Assembly (NCBI GenBank): GCA_001044195.1
Contig: LFCU01000229.1
Coordinates: 1-50,572, forward strand
Direction: 5' to 3'
DNA: 50,572 nucleotides
From: Candidatus Achromatium palustre
Lineage (GTDB): Bacteria; Pseudomonadota; Gammaproteobacteria; Chromatiales; Chromatiaceae
The position numbers were made by a program, and so were the translations under genes. The notes beneath the pieces are model-generated. The model did no database searches. It was not told the origin of the DNA and was given only the letters and a program-made list of their open reading frames with translations. Positions 10,441-20,655 of the stretch are shown in pieces. Each line of letters begins with the position of its first letter. Position 1 is the first letter of the stretch.

Positions 10441-11267
10441 TGGCAATAATTAAAACAAAACCTACATCAGCAGGCAGACGCTTTGTTGTTAAAGTTGTAG
10501 ACCCTAATTTACACAAAGGTACACCCTATAAACCATTATTAGACAAAAAGAAACATACTGGAGGGCGTAATACCTATGGCCGCGTTACAGTACGTCATCG
10601 TGGTGGTGGTCATAAACAACACTATAGAATAATAGATTTTAAACGCCGCAAAGACGATGTCCCAGGAATAGTAGAACGGATCGAATATGACCCCAATCGT
10701 ACTGCCTATATAGCCTTAATATTATACGCCGATGGTGAACGTAGCTATATAATAGCACCAAAGGGACTTAAAGCTGGATCACCAATCATCTCTGGAGAAA
10801 GTGCGCCGATTTTACCTGGAAATTGCCTACCATTGTACAATATACCAGTAGGCTCTACAGTACATTGCGTAGAACTTAAACCAGGCAAAGGTGCTCAGAT
10901 TGGACGCGCTGCTGGTGCAGGCCTGCAAGTAATTGCACGAGAAGGGTCCTTTGCAACCTTACGCCTACGTTCTGGAGAGATTCGCAAAATCCATGCAGAA
11001 TGTCGTGCTGTAATTGGCGAAGTTGGTAATTCCGAAAATAATTTGCGTAAACTAGGCAAGGCTGGTGCAGCACGATGGCGTGGAATACGACCAACAGTAC
11101 GTGGGGTAGCCATGAATCCAGTGGATCATCCACATGGTGGTGGTGAAGGACGTACCTCTGGAGGACGACATCCAGTATCTCCTTGGGGAACTCCAGCTAA
11201 AGGCTTTCGTACTCGTAGCAACAAGCGCACTGATGGTATGATCGTGCGGCGGCGTTACCGTAAGTAA
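10440..11267 (+). CDS. rplB: Ribosomal protein L2
   Basis: L2 is required for subunit association and peptidyl transfer. The 275 aa protein is standard length and has [18 protein letters not shown] and the C-terminal signature [17 protein letters not shown], which includes the conserved His. It starts on the last base of the rplW stop (TAATG). Confidence 0.98.
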   Translation: MAIIKTKPTSAGRRFVVKVVDPNLHKGTPYKPLLDKKKHTGGRNTYGRVTVRHRGGGHKQHYRIIDFKRRKDDVPGIVERIEYDPNRTAYIALILYADGERSYIIAPKGLKAGSPIISGESAPILPGNCLPLYNIPVGSTVHCVELKPGKGAQIGRAAGAGLQVIAREGSFATLRLRSGEIRKIHAECRAVIGEVGNSENNLRKLGKAGAARWRGIRPTVRGVAMNPVDHPHGGGEGRTSGGRHPVSPWGTPAKGFRTRSNKRTDGMIVRRRYRK

Positions 11268-11297
11268 ACCTAGAGATTATATTGAGGTTATATTTAA

Positions 11298-11576
11298 GTG
11301 CCACGTTCTATTCGTAAAGGACCTTTTATTGATCATCATCTGTTAAAAAAAGTAGATGATGCGATAGCTAAAAAGGATAAAAGGCCAATTAAAACTTGGT
11401 CACGTCGTTCAATGATCATTCCTAATATGGTAGGATTGACTATTGCAGTACATAATGGACGACAACATGTGCCTATATTGGTAAGTGAAAATATGGTAGG
11501 TCATAAGTTAGGAGAGTTCGCATTGACTCGTACTTATCGCGGCCATGCAGCAGATAAAAAATCTAAGAAGAAATAG
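11298..11576 (+). CDS. rpsS: Ribosomal protein S19
   Basis: S19 is a 30S head protein that contacts the A-site finger of the large subunit. The 92 aa protein starts with GTG 11298 as [18 protein letters not shown], the family N-terminus; no ATG fits. The conserved [16 protein letters not shown] is present. A REP-like palindrome separates it from rplV. Confidence 0.97.
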   Translation: MPRSIRKGPFIDHHLLKKVDDAIAKKDKRPIKTWSRRSMIIPNMVGLTIAVHNGRQHVPILVSENMVGHKLGEFALTRTYRGHAADKKSKKK

Positions 11577-11608
11577 CTCTTTTATAAATAATTATTGTAG
11601 AATACGTA

Positions 11609-11640
11609 GGTTGGGTTGATGGCCTCACCATTAACCTAAC
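11609..11640. repeat. REP-like palindrome (GTTGGGTTGA type) in S10 operon
   Basis: GTTGGGTTGATGG pairs imperfectly with CCATTAACCTAAC around GCCTCA. It is the same family as the perfect copy at 40994-41024 and the degenerate one at 21708-21736, and lies in the 92 bp gap between rpsS and rplV. Confidence 0.8.
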
Positions 11641-11668
11641 ATTTGCGTCAATTGCGACATTACCTATA

Positions 11669-12019
11669 ATGAATACAGAGAAAGTGATACAAGCAAAAGC
11701 CATCCTACGCTATGCCCGTATCTCGCCCCAAAAAGCACGATTAGTAGCTGATCAAATACGAGGCTTACCACTAGAAAAAGCCTTTAACATATTAAAATTT
11801 AGTACTAAAAAAGCAGCAGGAATGATCAAAAAACTATTAAATTCTGCCGCAACTAACGCTCAAAACAACCAAGGTGCCGATGTTGACGAACTAAAAGTAG
11901 CAGCCATCTGGGTCAATGAAGGTCCCGTTATGAAACGCATCAGGGCACGAGCCAAAGGACGTGCTGCTAGAATATTCAAACGTACCAGTCATATTTGTAT
12001 CACTGTGGCAGAAGGATAG
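11669..12019 (+). CDS. rplV: Ribosomal protein L22
   Basis: L22 has a beta hairpin that narrows the 50S exit tunnel. The 116 aa protein contains the family core [16 protein letters not shown] and the hairpin segment [24 protein letters not shown]. rpsC follows after 6 bp. It starts 92 bp after rpsS, a gap widened by the REP-like repeat. Confidence 0.97.
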   Translation: MNTEKVIQAKAILRYARISPQKARLVADQIRGLPLEKAFNILKFSTKKAAGMIKKLLNSAATNAQNNQGADVDELKVAAIWVNEGPVMKRIRARAKGRAARIFKRTSHICITVAEG

Positions 12020-12025
12020 TATGTA

Positions 12026-12727
12026 ATGGGACACAAAGTACACCCAACTGGCATTCGCTTAGGAATAGTCAAAGATTGGACCTCCAAATGGTATGCCAAT
12101 AGTAAAAACTATGCTAACTTATTAAATGTTGATCTGGAAACCCGTGGATTTCTGAAAAAAAAGCTCTCTCATGCTTCAGTAAGCCGCATCCAAATTGAAC
12201 GGCTTACCAAAAATGCCCACATTACCATCCATACAGCCCGTCCTGGAGTGGTAATTGGCAAAAAGGGCGAAGACATAGATGCCCTAAGAAACGAAGTCGC
12301 CAAACGTATGGGAATCCCTGTACATATCAGTATAGAAGAGATTCGCAAACCCGAGCTAGATGCCCAACTAGTTGCAGAAGGCATAGCACAACAACTAGAA
12401 CGCCGTATTATGTTTAGACGTGCCATGAAACGTGCCGTCCAAAATAGTATGCGACTTGGAGCTGAAGGTATAAAAGTTAATGTTGCAGGCCGCCTCAATG
12501 GAGCTGAAATTGCACGTAATGAATGGTATCGAGAAGGTCGCGTACCACTTCACACCCTACGAGCCGATATTGACTATGGCTTTGCTGAAGCCTTTACTAC
12601 TTATGGTACTTTAGGTATCAAAGTCTGGATCTTCAAGGGCGAAGTCTTTGGCCCTTTAGAAGAAATAACTAAAGGAATAACTAAAGAGAAGACAACCAGC
12701 AAATCTAACAAAAAAAGTGGTAATTAA
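12026..12727 (+). CDS. rpsC: Ribosomal protein S3
   Basis: S3 forms part of the mRNA entry channel of the 30S subunit and has a KH domain. The 233 aa protein begins [14 protein letters not shown] and carries the KH signature [12 protein letters not shown] and the conserved [30 protein letters not shown]-type block. The C-terminal tail is rich in Lys, Thr and Ser. Confidence 0.98.
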   Translation: MGHKVHPTGIRLGIVKDWTSKWYANSKNYANLLNVDLETRGFLKKKLSHASVSRIQIERLTKNAHITIHTARPGVVIGKKGEDIDALRNEVAKRMGIPVHISIEEIRKPELDAQLVAEGIAQQLERRIMFRRAMKRAVQNSMRLGAEGIKVNVAGRLNGAEIARNEWYREGRVPLHTLRADIDYGFAEAFTTYGTLGIKVWIFKGEVFGPLEEITKGITKEKTTSKSNKKSGN

Positions 12728-12730
12728 AGT

Positions 12731-13144
12731 ATGTTGCAACCAAAACGTACCAAATTTCGTAAGCAGCATAAAGGACGCAATAGAGGTTTGGCCCTAACCG
12801 CAAATAAAGTAAGCTTTGGCGAATATGGTCTCAAAGCCGTAGGTAGAGGGCGTATAACCTCAAGACAGATTGAAGCTGCACGTCGTGCAATATCACGCCA
12901 TGTAAAGCGTGGTGGCAAAATGTGGATTAGAGTATTTCCAGATAAACCTATTACTAAAAAACCTCTAGCAGTACGTATGGGTAGTGGTAAAGGCAATGTT
13001 GAATATTGGGTAGCCGAGATCCAACCAGGCCGGATGCTATATGAAATAGCGGGAATAACTGAATCCCTAGCTAGAGAAGCATTTGCGTTAGCTGCTGCTA
13101 AACTTACCGTAGATACTATTTTTGTCAAACGGATGGTGTTGTAA
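12731..13144 (+). CDS. rplP: Ribosomal protein L16
   Basis: L16 lies in the 50S central protuberance near the A site. The 137 aa protein begins [19 protein letters not shown] and has the conserved [20 protein letters not shown] segment. Its last base is the first base of the rpmC ATG. Confidence 0.98.
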   Translation: MLQPKRTKFRKQHKGRNRGLALTANKVSFGEYGLKAVGRGRITSRQIEAARRAISRHVKRGGKMWIRVFPDKPITKKPLAVRMGSGKGNVEYWVAEIQPGRMLYEIAGITESLAREAFALAAAKLTVDTIFVKRMVL

Positions 13145-13353
13145 TGGAGTCCCAAGAACTTCGTACTAAGGATCAAGACCAACTTAACCAAATGCTATTA
13201 GAGCTATTACGCGAGCAATTTAATTTACGTATGCAGCAAGGTAGCACTAATCGTTTAGCGAAACCATCTCGTATTAAAGCAGTGCGACGTGAAATAGCTC
13301 AAGTAAAGACAATAATGCACGAAAAAGCCATTGGCATTGGTAACGTATCATGA
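13144..13353 (+). CDS. rpmC: Ribosomal protein L29
   Basis: L29 sits beside L23 at the tunnel exit. The 69 aa helical protein has [33 protein letters not shown], here broken by conserved Gly-Gln; typical length is 63-70. It overlaps rplP by 1 bp and rpsQ by 4 bp, a tight coupled trio. Confidence 0.95.
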   Translation: MESQELRTKDQDQLNQMLLELLREQFNLRMQQGSTNRLAKPSRIKAVRREIAQVKTIMHEKAIGIGNVS

Positions 13354-13643
13354 ATGAAACTGCAAGCGACCAAGTAGATGCTAACAATACTAAAACTAAT
13401 AGAATTTTAACTGGTCGCGTCACTAGCAATAAGATGCAAAAGACTATTACTGTATTAGTAGAACGTCGCGTCAAACATCCATTATATGGAAAATTCATTA
13501 CTCGTTCTACTAAGATTCATGCACATGATGAAACCAATCAATGCCAAATTGGTGATATAGTAACAGTCCAACAATCGCGTCCCTTATCAAAAACTAAAAC
13601 CTGGCAATTGATTCAGATTGTAAACCCAGCAGCTAACGGCTAA
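13350..13643 (+). CDS. rpsQ: Ribosomal protein S17
   Basis: S17 is a primary 16S rRNA-binding protein. The 97 aa sequence has the OB-fold core with [20 protein letters not shown] and HPLYGKFI. The first about 15 residues are an acidic/polar extension before the core. It overlaps rpmC by 4 bp and closes the S10 gene set. Confidence 0.97.
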   Translation: MNETASDQVDANNTKTNRILTGRVTSNKMQKTITVLVERRVKHPLYGKFITRSTKIHAHDETNQCQIGDIVTVQQSRPLSKTKTWQLIQIVNPAANG

Positions 13644-13664
13644 AGATTAAGGCAGAAAACTGAC

Positions 13665-14033
13665 ATGATTCAAATGCAATCCAATTTAGCCGTTGCTGAT
13701 AATAGCGGAGCCAAGCGCGTTATGTGTATTAAAGTGCTTGGTGGTTCGCATCGACGTTATGCAGGCATTGGTGATATTATTAAGGTTAGTGTAAAAGACG
13801 CTATTCCTAGAGGCAAAGTAAAAAAAGGTGAAGTATATAATGCTGTTGTAGTCCGTACTCGTAAAGGGGTGCGTCGCTCTGATGGGGCTTTAATTCGTTT
13901 TGATGGCAATGCAGCAGTACTTCTCAATAATCAATTACAACCTATAGGTACTCGTATCTTTGGCCCGGTCACTAGGGAATTACGCAGTGGGCGTTTTATG
14001 AAGATTATCTCCCTTGCTCCTGAGGTATTATAA
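13665..14033 (+). CDS. rplN: Ribosomal protein L14
   Basis: L14 forms an intersubunit bridge and is the binding site of the silencing factor RsfS. The 122 aa sequence begins [18 protein letters not shown] and includes the [19 protein letters not shown] and [11 protein letters not shown] segments. First gene of the classical spc set, 21 bp after rpsQ. Confidence 0.98.
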   Translation: MIQMQSNLAVADNSGAKRVMCIKVLGGSHRRYAGIGDIIKVSVKDAIPRGKVKKGEVYNAVVVRTRKGVRRSDGALIRFDGNAAVLLNNQLQPIGTRIFGPVTRELRSGRFMKIISLAPEVL

Positions 14034-14046
14034 AGGGTTACTAGCA

Positions 14047-14361
14047 ATGCGTAGAATTAAGAAACATGATGATGTGATTGTCATTACTGGTAAAGATAAA
14101 GGCAAACGTGGTGTTGTGAGCCGAGTGATAGATAATTCTAAGGTAATAGTAGATAATATTAATATTGCACAGCGTCATACTAAAGCCAGATCGAGCGATG
14201 AATCTGGTAGTATTGTAAAGAAAGAGATGCCATTACATATATCTAATGTTGCTTTATTTAATTCTCAAACTGGTAAAGCGGATAGAGTAGGCTTTAAAGT
14301 TTTAGAGGATGGACGTAAAGTGCGGGTATTTAAGTCTACTCAGGAAGTGATAGATCGTTAA
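14047..14361 (+). CDS. rplX: Ribosomal protein L24
   Basis: L24 is an assembly-initiator 50S protein. The start is ATG 14047, giving 104 aa with [22 protein letters not shown], which matches family N-termini. A longer frame from TTG 14014 would overlap the rplN 3' end and add residues foreign to L24. AAAGGG lies upstream as a plausible ribosome binding site. After the stop the operon is interrupted by a 383 bp repeat cluster. Confidence 0.97.
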   Translation: MRRIKKHDDVIVITGKDKGKRGVVSRVIDNSKVIVDNINIAQRHTKARSSDESGSIVKKEMPLHISNVALFNSQTGKADRVGFKVLEDGRKVRVFKSTQEVIDR

Positions 14362-14744
14362 GACGTTAAACTTTACCACCTATCAATTTTAGGTTAAATA
14401 ACCTGATAGGTGCATCCTTTATACAAACTTAATAGGTGGTAAGGATTATAATTGTAGAGTATGCATCGCGCACCACAATTTCAAGTTATAGAATTAACTT
14501 AAATAGGATGCACTTAAGGTACGAAGCGCGTTAATTATTATACCTCTATATATACATATCATAACTATGTCTCATAAGATGCGCTTCGTACCTTAGATGC
14601 ATCCTTAATATACAAACTTAATAGATGATGGTAAGGATTATAATTGTAGGATGCGCATCGCGCACCATAATTTCAAATTTAAAGAGAAGGTGCGCAGTGC
14701 GCACCCTATAATTTAAGTTAAAATATAATAAACCAAAACAAACT
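14362..14744. repeat. Repeat cluster splitting rplX and rplE
   Basis: No gene is present. The cluster holds: a hairpin pairing CACCTATC (14377-14384) with GATAGGTG (14405-14412); a direct repeat of about 75 bp (14411-14484 and 14598-14677, both with ACAAACTTAATAG and AAGGATTATAATTGTAG); between them an inverted pair containing AAGGTACGAAGCGC and GCGCTTCGTACCTT; and a perfect GGTGCGCAGTGCGCACC palindrome at 14689-14705. rplX and rplE are normally separated by only about 10-20 bp. Confidence 0.85.
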
Positions 14745-15284
14745 ATGGCCAGACTCAAACAGGAATATCGGGAAAAAATCGCTGAACAATTGCGACAACG
14801 CTTCCAATATAAAACTCCCATGCGAATTCCACGCATCACCAAAATTACAGTAAATATGGGAGTAGGAGAAGCAGTAGCTGATAAAAAAGTTATGGATTTT
14901 GCTATACGCGACATGACAATGATTACCGGGCAAAAGCCCATTATCACATTCGCTAGAAAATCCGTAGCAGCATTTAAAATTCGCGAAGGCTGGCCCATAG
15001 GTTGCAAAGTAACCTTACGCCGCGAACGTATGTACGAATTTTTAGATCGTTTAGTAAATATTGCGATCCCTAGAATCCGTGACTTTAGAGGTCTCAATAG
15101 TAAAAGTTTTGATGGACGTGGCAATTATTCCCTTGGCATACGAGAACAGATTATCTTTCCTGAAATAGACTACGATAAAGTAGATACATTACGAGGATTA
15201 GATATTACCATCACGACTACGGCTAGGAATAATGAAGAAGGTCGTGCCTTATTAGAAGGGTTTAAATTTCCATTTAAGGGCTAA
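14745..15284 (+). CDS. rplE: Ribosomal protein L5
   Basis: L5 binds 5S rRNA and contacts P-site tRNA. The 179 aa sequence has the [18 protein letters not shown] block, [14 protein letters not shown] and the C-terminal [22 protein letters not shown]. It is the first gene after the repeat cluster and is followed by a 141 bp AT-rich spacer full of TTAATTAAACTA words before rpsN. Confidence 0.98.
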   Translation: MARLKQEYREKIAEQLRQRFQYKTPMRIPRITKITVNMGVGEAVADKKVMDFAIRDMTMITGQKPIITFARKSVAAFKIREGWPIGCKVTLRRERMYEFLDRLVNIAIPRIRDFRGLNSKSFDGRGNYSLGIREQIIFPEIDYDKVDTLRGLDITITTTARNNEEGRALLEGFKFPFKG

Positions 15285-15425
15285 TTAAACCAAGTTAATT
15301 AAACTATATTAATTAAACTAATAGGTTTGCAAGCTTTAAGCTAATTAAACTTATAAGCTAAATCACATTAAACAACTACATTATATAGCAAAATTATATA
15401 ACAAACAAATAACGAGTTAAACACT

Positions 15426-15731
15426 ATGGCCAAAAAAAGCATGATACAACGCGACATTAGACGCGCAAGGATCGTAGCTAAATATGCCGAAAAACGCACA
15501 GAACTTAAAAAAATTATTAATGATGCTCAATCATCTCCTGAAGATATAGATGCAGCCCTATTAAAACTGCAAAAACTACCTAGAGACTCCAATCCAATAC
15601 GCCAACGTAACCGCTGCCGTATTACAGGACGGCCTCATGGCGTATATCGCAAATTTGGCTTAGGACGCAATAAACTCCGAGAATCCGCTATGCGTGGAGA
15701 AATCCCAGGACTAGTTAAAGCCAGTTGGTAA
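15426..15731 (+). CDS. rpsN: Ribosomal protein S14 (long, zinc-free form)
   Basis: S14 is a 30S head protein. The 101 aa length and the absence of CxxC pairs mark the long zinc-independent form. Conserved [21 protein letters not shown] and the C-terminal GLVKASW are present. Confidence 0.97.
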   Translation: MAKKSMIQRDIRRARIVAKYAEKRTELKKIINDAQSSPEDIDAALLKLQKLPRDSNPIRQRNRCRITGRPHGVYRKFGLGRNKLRESAMRGEIPGLVKASW

Positions 15732-15770
15732 CATACCAACCTCATAAATACCAACATAGGACCATTCATA

Positions 15771-16166
15771 ATGTGTATGTCAGACCCCATTGCAGACTTC
15801 CTAACCAGAATTCGCAATGGCCAAACAGCAGGAAAACTCGAAGTAAAAATGCCATCTTCAAAGCTTAAAATGGCTATAGCTGATCTACTTCAAGAAGAAG
15901 GGTATATAAATGACTCACAAGTTACAGATAAAGATGGCAAACCGCAATTAACGATTAGCCTTAAATATTTTCAAGGCAAACCCGTTATTGAATCCTTGAC
16001 ACGCATCTCAAGACCTGGACTACGAGTCTACAAAAATTGCAAAGCCCTACCTAAAGTACGTAATGGCTTAGGTATTGCAATTATTTCAACCTCCAAAGGA
16101 TTGATGACAGATCGTCTGGCTCGCTCTACAGGACAAGGTGGCGAAGTTATTGCTACCCTATATTAA
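15771..16166 (+). CDS. rpsH: Ribosomal protein S8
   Basis: S8 binds the 16S central domain and in E. coli represses the spc operon. The 131 aa sequence begins [18 protein letters not shown]; the ATG at 15771 gives the length and N-terminus typical of the family, although ATG 15777 cannot be excluded. [19 protein letters not shown] and the C-terminal [20 protein letters not shown] are conserved. Confidence 0.97.
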   Translation: MCMSDPIADFLTRIRNGQTAGKLEVKMPSSKLKMAIADLLQEEGYINDSQVTDKDGKPQLTISLKYFQGKPVIESLTRISRPGLRVYKNCKALPKVRNGLGIAIISTSKGLMTDRLARSTGQGGEVIATLY

Positions 16167-16183
16167 GATTTGGAAGAGACCGC

Positions 16184-16717
16184 ATGTCAAGAATAGCTAA
16201 ACTCCCCATTCCAATACCACCCAATGTAACAGTAAGTATAAATGGACAGGCTGTAGAAATTAAAGGCTCCAAAGGAACAAATAGCTGGAATGTCCATCCA
16301 TTAGTACAAATAGAACAGGATAAGGATAGTATCAAGGTTCAACCTAAAGACCAGACTACTAAAGCCTGGACCCAAGCTGGTACCACCAGAGCCTTGTTAG
16401 CCAATATGGTACATGGAGTAACTAAAGGATTTCAGAAAAAATTAAGCCTAGTTGGTGTGGGCTATCGTGCCCAAGCCAAAGGCCAAATTCTAAACTTAAG
16501 TTTAGGATTTTCGCATCCTATAGATTTTAAGATTCCTGATGGCATAAAAGCAGAGACCCCATCTCAAACTGAGATCATCATATCTGGATTTGATTGTCAA
16601 CAAGTAGGTCAAGTAGCTGCCAAGATTCGTAGCTTTCGTCCCCCTGAACCCTATAAAGGCAAAGGAGTGCGTTATGCTGATGAGCAAGTTTTGCGTAAAG
16701 AAACCAAGAAAAAATAA
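16184..16717 (+). CDS. rplF: Ribosomal protein L6
   Basis: L6 lies near the GTPase-associated centre. The 177 aa sequence starts [17 protein letters not shown] and ends with the L6 signature [15 protein letters not shown]. 17 bp after rpsH. Confidence 0.98.
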   Translation: MSRIAKLPIPIPPNVTVSINGQAVEIKGSKGTNSWNVHPLVQIEQDKDSIKVQPKDQTTKAWTQAGTTRALLANMVHGVTKGFQKKLSLVGVGYRAQAKGQILNLSLGFSHPIDFKIPDGIKAETPSQTEIIISGFDCQQVGQVAAKIRSFRPPEPYKGKGVRYADEQVLRKETKKK

Positions 16718-16740
16718 TATACATAGGTAAACATTATCTT

Positions 16741-17097
16741 ATGGACAAAAAAAAGGCCAGGATGCATCGCGGCAAGCGAACCCGTAGCAAGATTAGCGAA
16801 TTAGGGGTCTATAGACTGTGCGTCAATCGTACCCCACGCCATATTTATGCTCAAGTCATTGCACCATCTGGTTCCAAAGTAATCGTCAGTGCCTGTACCC
16901 TAGAAAAGAATTTACGTTCTCTTATTAAGGGCTATACTGGCAATACTAATGCTGCTACGATAATTGGCAAAGCAATTGCAGAACGTGCTTGTGCTGCTGG
17001 AGTAGATAAGGTAGCTTTTGATCGCTCAGGATTTCTCTATCATGGGCGCGTCAAAGCTCTTGCTGAAGCGGCTCGTGCTAATGGGCTGCAATTTTAG
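16741..17097 (+). CDS. rplR: Ribosomal protein L18
   Basis: L18 binds 5S rRNA together with L5. The 118 aa sequence has the basic N-terminus and the conserved [11 protein letters not shown] and [20 protein letters not shown] segments. Confidence 0.98.
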   Translation: MDKKKARMHRGKRTRSKISELGVYRLCVNRTPRHIYAQVIAPSGSKVIVSACTLEKNLRSLIKGYTGNTNAATIIGKAIAERACAAGVDKVAFDRSGFLYHGRVKALAEAARANGLQF

Positions 17098-17107
17098 TGT
17101 GATGATA

Positions 17108-17128
17108 TTAATTTAAGACTTAAATTAA
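17108..17128. promoter_or_regulatory. AT-rich hairpin between rplR and rpsE
   Basis: TTAATTTAA and TTAAATTAA form a perfect 9 bp stem around GAC. It is too AT-rich to be a strong terminator and no T-run follows; possibly a processing or pausing site. Confidence 0.35.
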
Positions 17129-17168
17129 TTTTAAGCATCAGAAATCTAATACAACAGGAAAACAGTAA

Positions 17169-17672
17169 GTGTCCAATTCTAAATCTGAAAACGACAACCT
17201 ACAAGAAAAACTAATCTCCGTAAATCGCGTTGCTAAAGTTGTCAAAGGCGGCAGACAATTTGGTTTTGCCGCCCTAACTGTAGTTGGTGATGGCCAAGGC
17301 CAAGTAGGATTTGGCACTGGCAAAGCCAAAGAAGTCCCCATAGCTATCCAAAAAGCTATGGATGCTGCCCGCAAAAATATAGTAAAAATCTACCTTGATG
17401 GCTCAACGCTACAACATTCTATTGTAGGACGACATGGTGCCGCCAAAGTCTATATGCAGCCTGCATCTGAAGGTACTGGAATTATTGCAGGTGGTGCTAT
17501 GCGGGCTGTATTTGAAGTCCTAGGAGTACACAATGTATTAGCAAAGTGCATAGGTTCTAATAACCCCATCAATGTAGTACGTGCCACATTGAAAGGGCTT
17601 ACGTCTATGTCCAATCCCGAACATACTGCTGCAAAGCGTGGTAGGACTATCGAAGAGATTTTAGGGCAATAA
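17169..17672 (+). CDS. rpsE: Ribosomal protein S5
   Basis: S5 helps form the mRNA entry channel and affects accuracy. The 167 aa sequence has the double-stranded RNA-binding signature with [21 protein letters not shown] and the C-terminal domain with [22 protein letters not shown]. The start is GTG 17169, with AGGA eight bases upstream. Confidence 0.97.
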   Translation: MSNSKSENDNLQEKLISVNRVAKVVKGGRQFGFAALTVVGDGQGQVGFGTGKAKEVPIAIQKAMDAARKNIVKIYLDGSTLQHSIVGRHGAAKVYMQPASEGTGIIAGGAMRAVFEVLGVHNVLAKCIGSNNPINVVRATLKGLTSMSNPEHTAAKRGRTIEEILGQ

Positions 17673-17676
17673 TAAC

Positions 17677-17874
17677 ATGTTCCCATCTAATACTCAAAAG
17701 AAATCTATGAGGGTCCAATTAACTCGTAGTGTTGCACATCGCCTTGCTAGTCATAAAGCCTGTGTGCGTGGACTTGGATTGCGTAGGATGCACCAAATTG
17801 TAACTGTAGAAGACACTCCTGCTACTAGAGGCATGGCAAATAAAGTTTCCTATATGGTTAAGATATTGGATTAA
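17677..17874 (+). CDS. rpmD: Ribosomal protein L30
   Basis: L30 is a small 50S protein. The 65 aa sequence contains [22 protein letters not shown], the L30 signature. The N-terminus [18 protein letters not shown] is a few residues longer than in E. coli; an internal ATG 17707 would remove too much of the first strand. A 104 bp AT-rich spacer with repeated GATACTT words follows. Confidence 0.95.
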   Translation: MFPSNTQKKSMRVQLTRSVAHRLASHKACVRGLGLRRMHQIVTVEDTPATRGMANKVSYMVKILD

Positions 17875-17978
17875 AATATTAACTTTAAGATCTTGGTTTA
17901 CAAGATACTTAAAGATACTTTAGGATACTTAATAAAATCTTCAATATTAAGATACAAAACCAACAATAGGAAGACTAA

Positions 17979-18485
17979 ATGCGACTCAATACACTGCGTC
18001 CTGCAAAAGATAGTAAGCCACCACGAAAGCGCGTAGGCCGAGGCATAGGCAGCGGCTTAGGCAAAACTTGTGGCCGTGGCCACAAAGGTCAAAAAGAACG
18101 CTCCGGCGGCTTCCATAAAGTGGGGTTTGAAGGCGGGCAAATGCCATTGCAAAGACGCTTACCAAAAGTAGGCTTTCGTTCCGCAATAGCCAAAATAACC
18201 GGTGAAGTTCGTCTAAATGACCTAGCCAAAGTAACTATCGACGAAATAGATATAAAAGTACTACACGACGCTAATGTGCTGCCAAGATCTATACAAAGAG
18301 CCAAAATTATTGCCTCTGGTCAGCTACCCAAACGCCAGTTTAAAATACGAGGATTAAAAGTAACTAAAGGAGCTAAAGCTGTTATCGAAGCTGCTGGAGG
18401 CACTATAATAGAAGATACTAAATCGGTGGGTTCCAACCCACCCTACGAAGATCCTAAGACTGAAGATTCCAAAACAGCAGGATAA
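17979..18485 (+). CDS. rplO: Ribosomal protein L15 with repeat-derived C-terminal extension
   Basis: L15 is a late 50S assembly protein. The body is canonical, with the Gly/Arg-rich N-terminus ([19 protein letters not shown]) and the signature [14 protein letters not shown] near residue 130. The family normally ends a few residues later, at about 144 aa. Here the protein continues to 168 aa with a Ser/Pro/acidic tail. The tail's codons for SVGSNPP are exactly a REP-like palindrome (18426-18443) followed by CTACG, so the extension looks like repeat DNA taken into the reading frame. secY follows after 12 bp. Confidence 0.96.
   Translation: MRLNTLRPAKDSKPPRKRVGRGIGSGLGKTCGRGHKGQKERSGGFHKVGFEGGQMPLQRRLPKVGFRSAIAKITGEVRLNDLAKVTIDEIDIKVLHDANVLPRSIQRAKIIASGQLPKRQFKIRGLKVTKGAKAVIEAAGGTIIEDTKSVGSNPPYEDPKTEDSKTAG
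18426..18443. repeat. REP-like palindrome inside rplO coding sequence
   Basis: GGTGGGTTCCAACCCACC is an 8 bp stem with a 2-base centre, followed by CTACG, the same CCCTAC border seen beside intergenic repeats in this window. It is read in frame as V-G-S-N-P-P within the L15 tail. Confidence 0.8.
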
Positions 18486-18497
18486 TTTGACAAGATT

Positions 18498-19856
18498 ATG
18501 GCCACAAAATCACTCTTCAAAGGAGAAGGCCCCAATCTAGGAAGTATGGGCAAGTTAGATGAACTGAAACACCGCCTATTATTTCTAGTAGGTGCCCTAC
18601 TTGTATACCGCATTGGAACCTTCATTCCAGTCCCAGGCGTAAATCCAGTAGCACTAGCCAGCCTTTTTGATCAACAGCAAGGCTCTATCCTAGACATGTT
18701 CAACATGTTCTCTGGAGGAGCATTGAAACGAGCTAGTCTCTTTGCCTTAGGAATAATGCCCTATATCTCAGCTTCTATTATAGTGCAACTTATGTCCTCT
18801 GTGTTACCCAAGCTTGAACAACTTAGAAAAGAAGGTGAATCAGGACGGCGCAAGATAACCCAATACACCCGCTACGGAACTGTAGGTTTAGCAATATTTC
18901 AAGCTGTCGGTATAGCAATGGCACTGCAAACCCAATCTGTTGGTGGAATGGCCATAGTTACCCAACAAGGCTTTGGCTTTGTATTTACCGCTGCCATCTC
19001 TTTAGTTACTGGCACCATGTTTCTCATGTGGTTAGGAGAACAAATTACCGAACGTGGCATTGGTAATGGCATTTCTTTAATTATCTTTAGCGGTATCGTA
19101 GCTGGTTTACCACAGGCTATAGGATCGACCTTAGCCCTAGTACGTAATGGCGAAATGAACGCCATTACCGTCTTAGCCCTATTTGCCATCGCCATTGGCG
19201 TAACAGCCTTTGTTGTATTTGTCGAACGTGGTTATCGGCGCATCACCGTCAACTATGCGAAACGCCAGCAGGGCCGCAAAGTCTTCCAAGCCCAAAGCAC
19301 TCATTTGCCATTAAAGCTCAATATGTCTGGTGTTATACCGCCTATTTTTGCATCCAGTATTATTTTGTTTCCAGCTACTATTGGCCAATGGTTTGGCAAC
19401 AACGAATCCATGCGTTGGTTACAAGATATAACTAGCAAATTATCTCCTGGAGAACCAGTATATGTGATCGCATACTCTGTAGCCATTATATTCTTCTGCT
19501 TTTTCTATACTGCATTAGTATTTAATTCTAAAGAAACGGCTGATAATCTAAAGCGTTCTGGTGCTTTTATTCCAGGCATAAGACCTGGAGAGCAAACTGC
19601 AAATTATATAGATAAAGTAATGACGCGCTTAACTATGGCTGGGGCAATCTATGTCACAGCAGTATGCCTATTACCAGAATTCCTAATAGTAAGTTGGCAT
19701 GTACCATTTTATTTTGGTGGCACATCCCTATTAATTATTGTAGTAGTAGTCATGGATTTTATGGCGCAAGTACAATCGCACATTACACCTCATCAGTATG
19801 AAGGGTTAATGCAAAAGGCTAATCTTAAGGCACCTAAAGCAGGTTCCAAACGTTAA
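18498..19856 (+). CDS. secY: Protein translocase subunit SecY
   Basis: SecY is the channel of the SecYEG translocon in the inner membrane. The 452 aa protein has about ten hydrophobic membrane segments, the plug-region [22 protein letters not shown] and the cytosolic loop [11 protein letters not shown]. Standard neighbours rplO and rpmJ support the call. Confidence 0.98.
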   Translation: MATKSLFKGEGPNLGSMGKLDELKHRLLFLVGALLVYRIGTFIPVPGVNPVALASLFDQQQGSILDMFNMFSGGALKRASLFALGIMPYISASIIVQLMSSVLPKLEQLRKEGESGRRKITQYTRYGTVGLAIFQAVGIAMALQTQSVGGMAIVTQQGFGFVFTAAISLVTGTMFLMWLGEQITERGIGNGISLIIFSGIVAGLPQAIGSTLALVRNGEMNAITVLALFAIAIGVTAFVVFVERGYRRITVNYAKRQQGRKVFQAQSTHLPLKLNMSGVIPPIFASSIILFPATIGQWFGNNESMRWLQDITSKLSPGEPVYVIAYSVAIIFFCFFYTALVFNSKETADNLKRSGAFIPGIRPGEQTANYIDKVMTRLTMAGAIYVTAVCLLPEFLIVSWHVPFYFGGTSLLIIVVVVMDFMAQVQSHITPHQYEGLMQKANLKAPKAGSKR

Positions 19857-19899
19857 TAACTTAAAATAATATATTCAACATGCAACGTAGTATAATTAT

Positions 19900-20013
19900 A
19901 TGAAAGTACGAGCATCAGTAAAAAAAATGTGCCGCAATTGCAAGATAATTCGGCGTAATAGATCAGTGCGAGTTATTTGTAAAGACCCCAAACATAAGCA
20001 GCGTCAAGGCTAA
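19900..20013 (+). CDS. rpmJ: Ribosomal protein L36 (zinc-binding form)
   Basis: This 37 aa frame begins [19 protein letters not shown] and ends KHKQRQG, clearly L36. Cys11, Cys14, Cys27 and His32 keep the zinc site, so it is the zinc-containing form. It lies 43 bp after secY in its usual place, just before rpsM. Confidence 0.96.
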   Translation: MKVRASVKKMCRNCKIIRRNRSVRVICKDPKHKQRQG

Positions 20014-20108
20014 ATTACAATATCATTATAATATATTGCAAGATTTTAGATACTTTAATTAGATGATTTATTTAGATACTTTTAAGACAATTTAAGTGAG
20101 TTCATCTC

Positions 20109-20136
20109 TTGACACTATACAACATCTTGTTACAAT
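20109..20136 (+). promoter_or_regulatory. Probable promoter of the alpha operon (rpsM-rplQ)
   Basis: A consensus -35 TTGACA (20109-20114) and TACAAT (20131-20136) are separated by 16 bp. They lie in the 247 bp gap between rpmJ and rpsM and would give a leader of about 115 nt, so the alpha genes may be transcribed on their own as well as by read-through. Confidence 0.6.
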
Positions 20137-20210
20137 TATAAATTTTAATTAAACATTTAAGAATTAATTTAAAAATTAACCTGAAACATTAATTTTAGAG
20201 AATTAATTTG

Positions 20211-20250
20211 GAAAACTAATCGAAAACTAATCGAAAACTAATCTAAGGAG
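20211..20250 (+). promoter_or_regulatory. Triple 11 bp repeat and strong ribosome binding site before rpsM
   Basis: GAAAACTAATC occurs three times exactly in tandem (20211, 20222, 20233), immediately followed by AAGGAG (20245-20250), ten bases before the rpsM ATG. In E. coli S4 binds the leader of this operon; no matching pseudoknot is obvious here. Confidence 0.6.
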
Positions 20251-20260
20251 AGCTTATATA

Positions 20261-20617
20261 ATGGCGCGTATAGCTGGCGTCAATATACCTGATAAAAAAC
20301 ATACAGTAATTGCACTCACAGCAATCTATGGCATTGGCCGTACTAGAGCCAACCATATATGTATTACCACAGGGATATCCCCCCAAACACGCATTCAAGA
20401 TTTAGATGAAACTCAAGTTGATAACTTACGCAATGAAGTTGCCAAATTTACTGTAGAAGGCGATCTAAGACGTGAAGTATCTATGAACATTAAACGCCTT
20501 ATGGACCTTGGCAGCAATCGTGGTATCAGACACCGTCGAAGCTTACCCGTGCGCGGACAACGTACCCGTACCAACGCACGTACTCGTAAAGGACCACGCC
20601 GTCCTATCAAACGTTAA
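20261..20617 (+). CDS. rpsM: Ribosomal protein S13
   Basis: S13 makes intersubunit bridges in the 30S head. The 118 aa sequence begins [14 protein letters not shown] and ends with the conserved [20 protein letters not shown]. First gene of the alpha operon, with the strongest Shine-Dalgarno sequence of the cluster. Confidence 0.98.
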   Translation: MARIAGVNIPDKKHTVIALTAIYGIGRTRANHICITTGISPQTRIQDLDETQVDNLRNEVAKFTVEGDLRREVSMNIKRLMDLGSNRGIRHRRSLPVRGQRTRTNARTRKGPRRPIKR

Positions 20618-20655
20618 ATTTAATCTTTACAGCCTAGTATTTTTTAGGATCATAT

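Noticed and set aside
14377-14412. Hairpin after rplX as a Rho-independent terminator
   Set aside because: The stem is good but no T-run follows it, and the genes downstream belong to the same functional operon.
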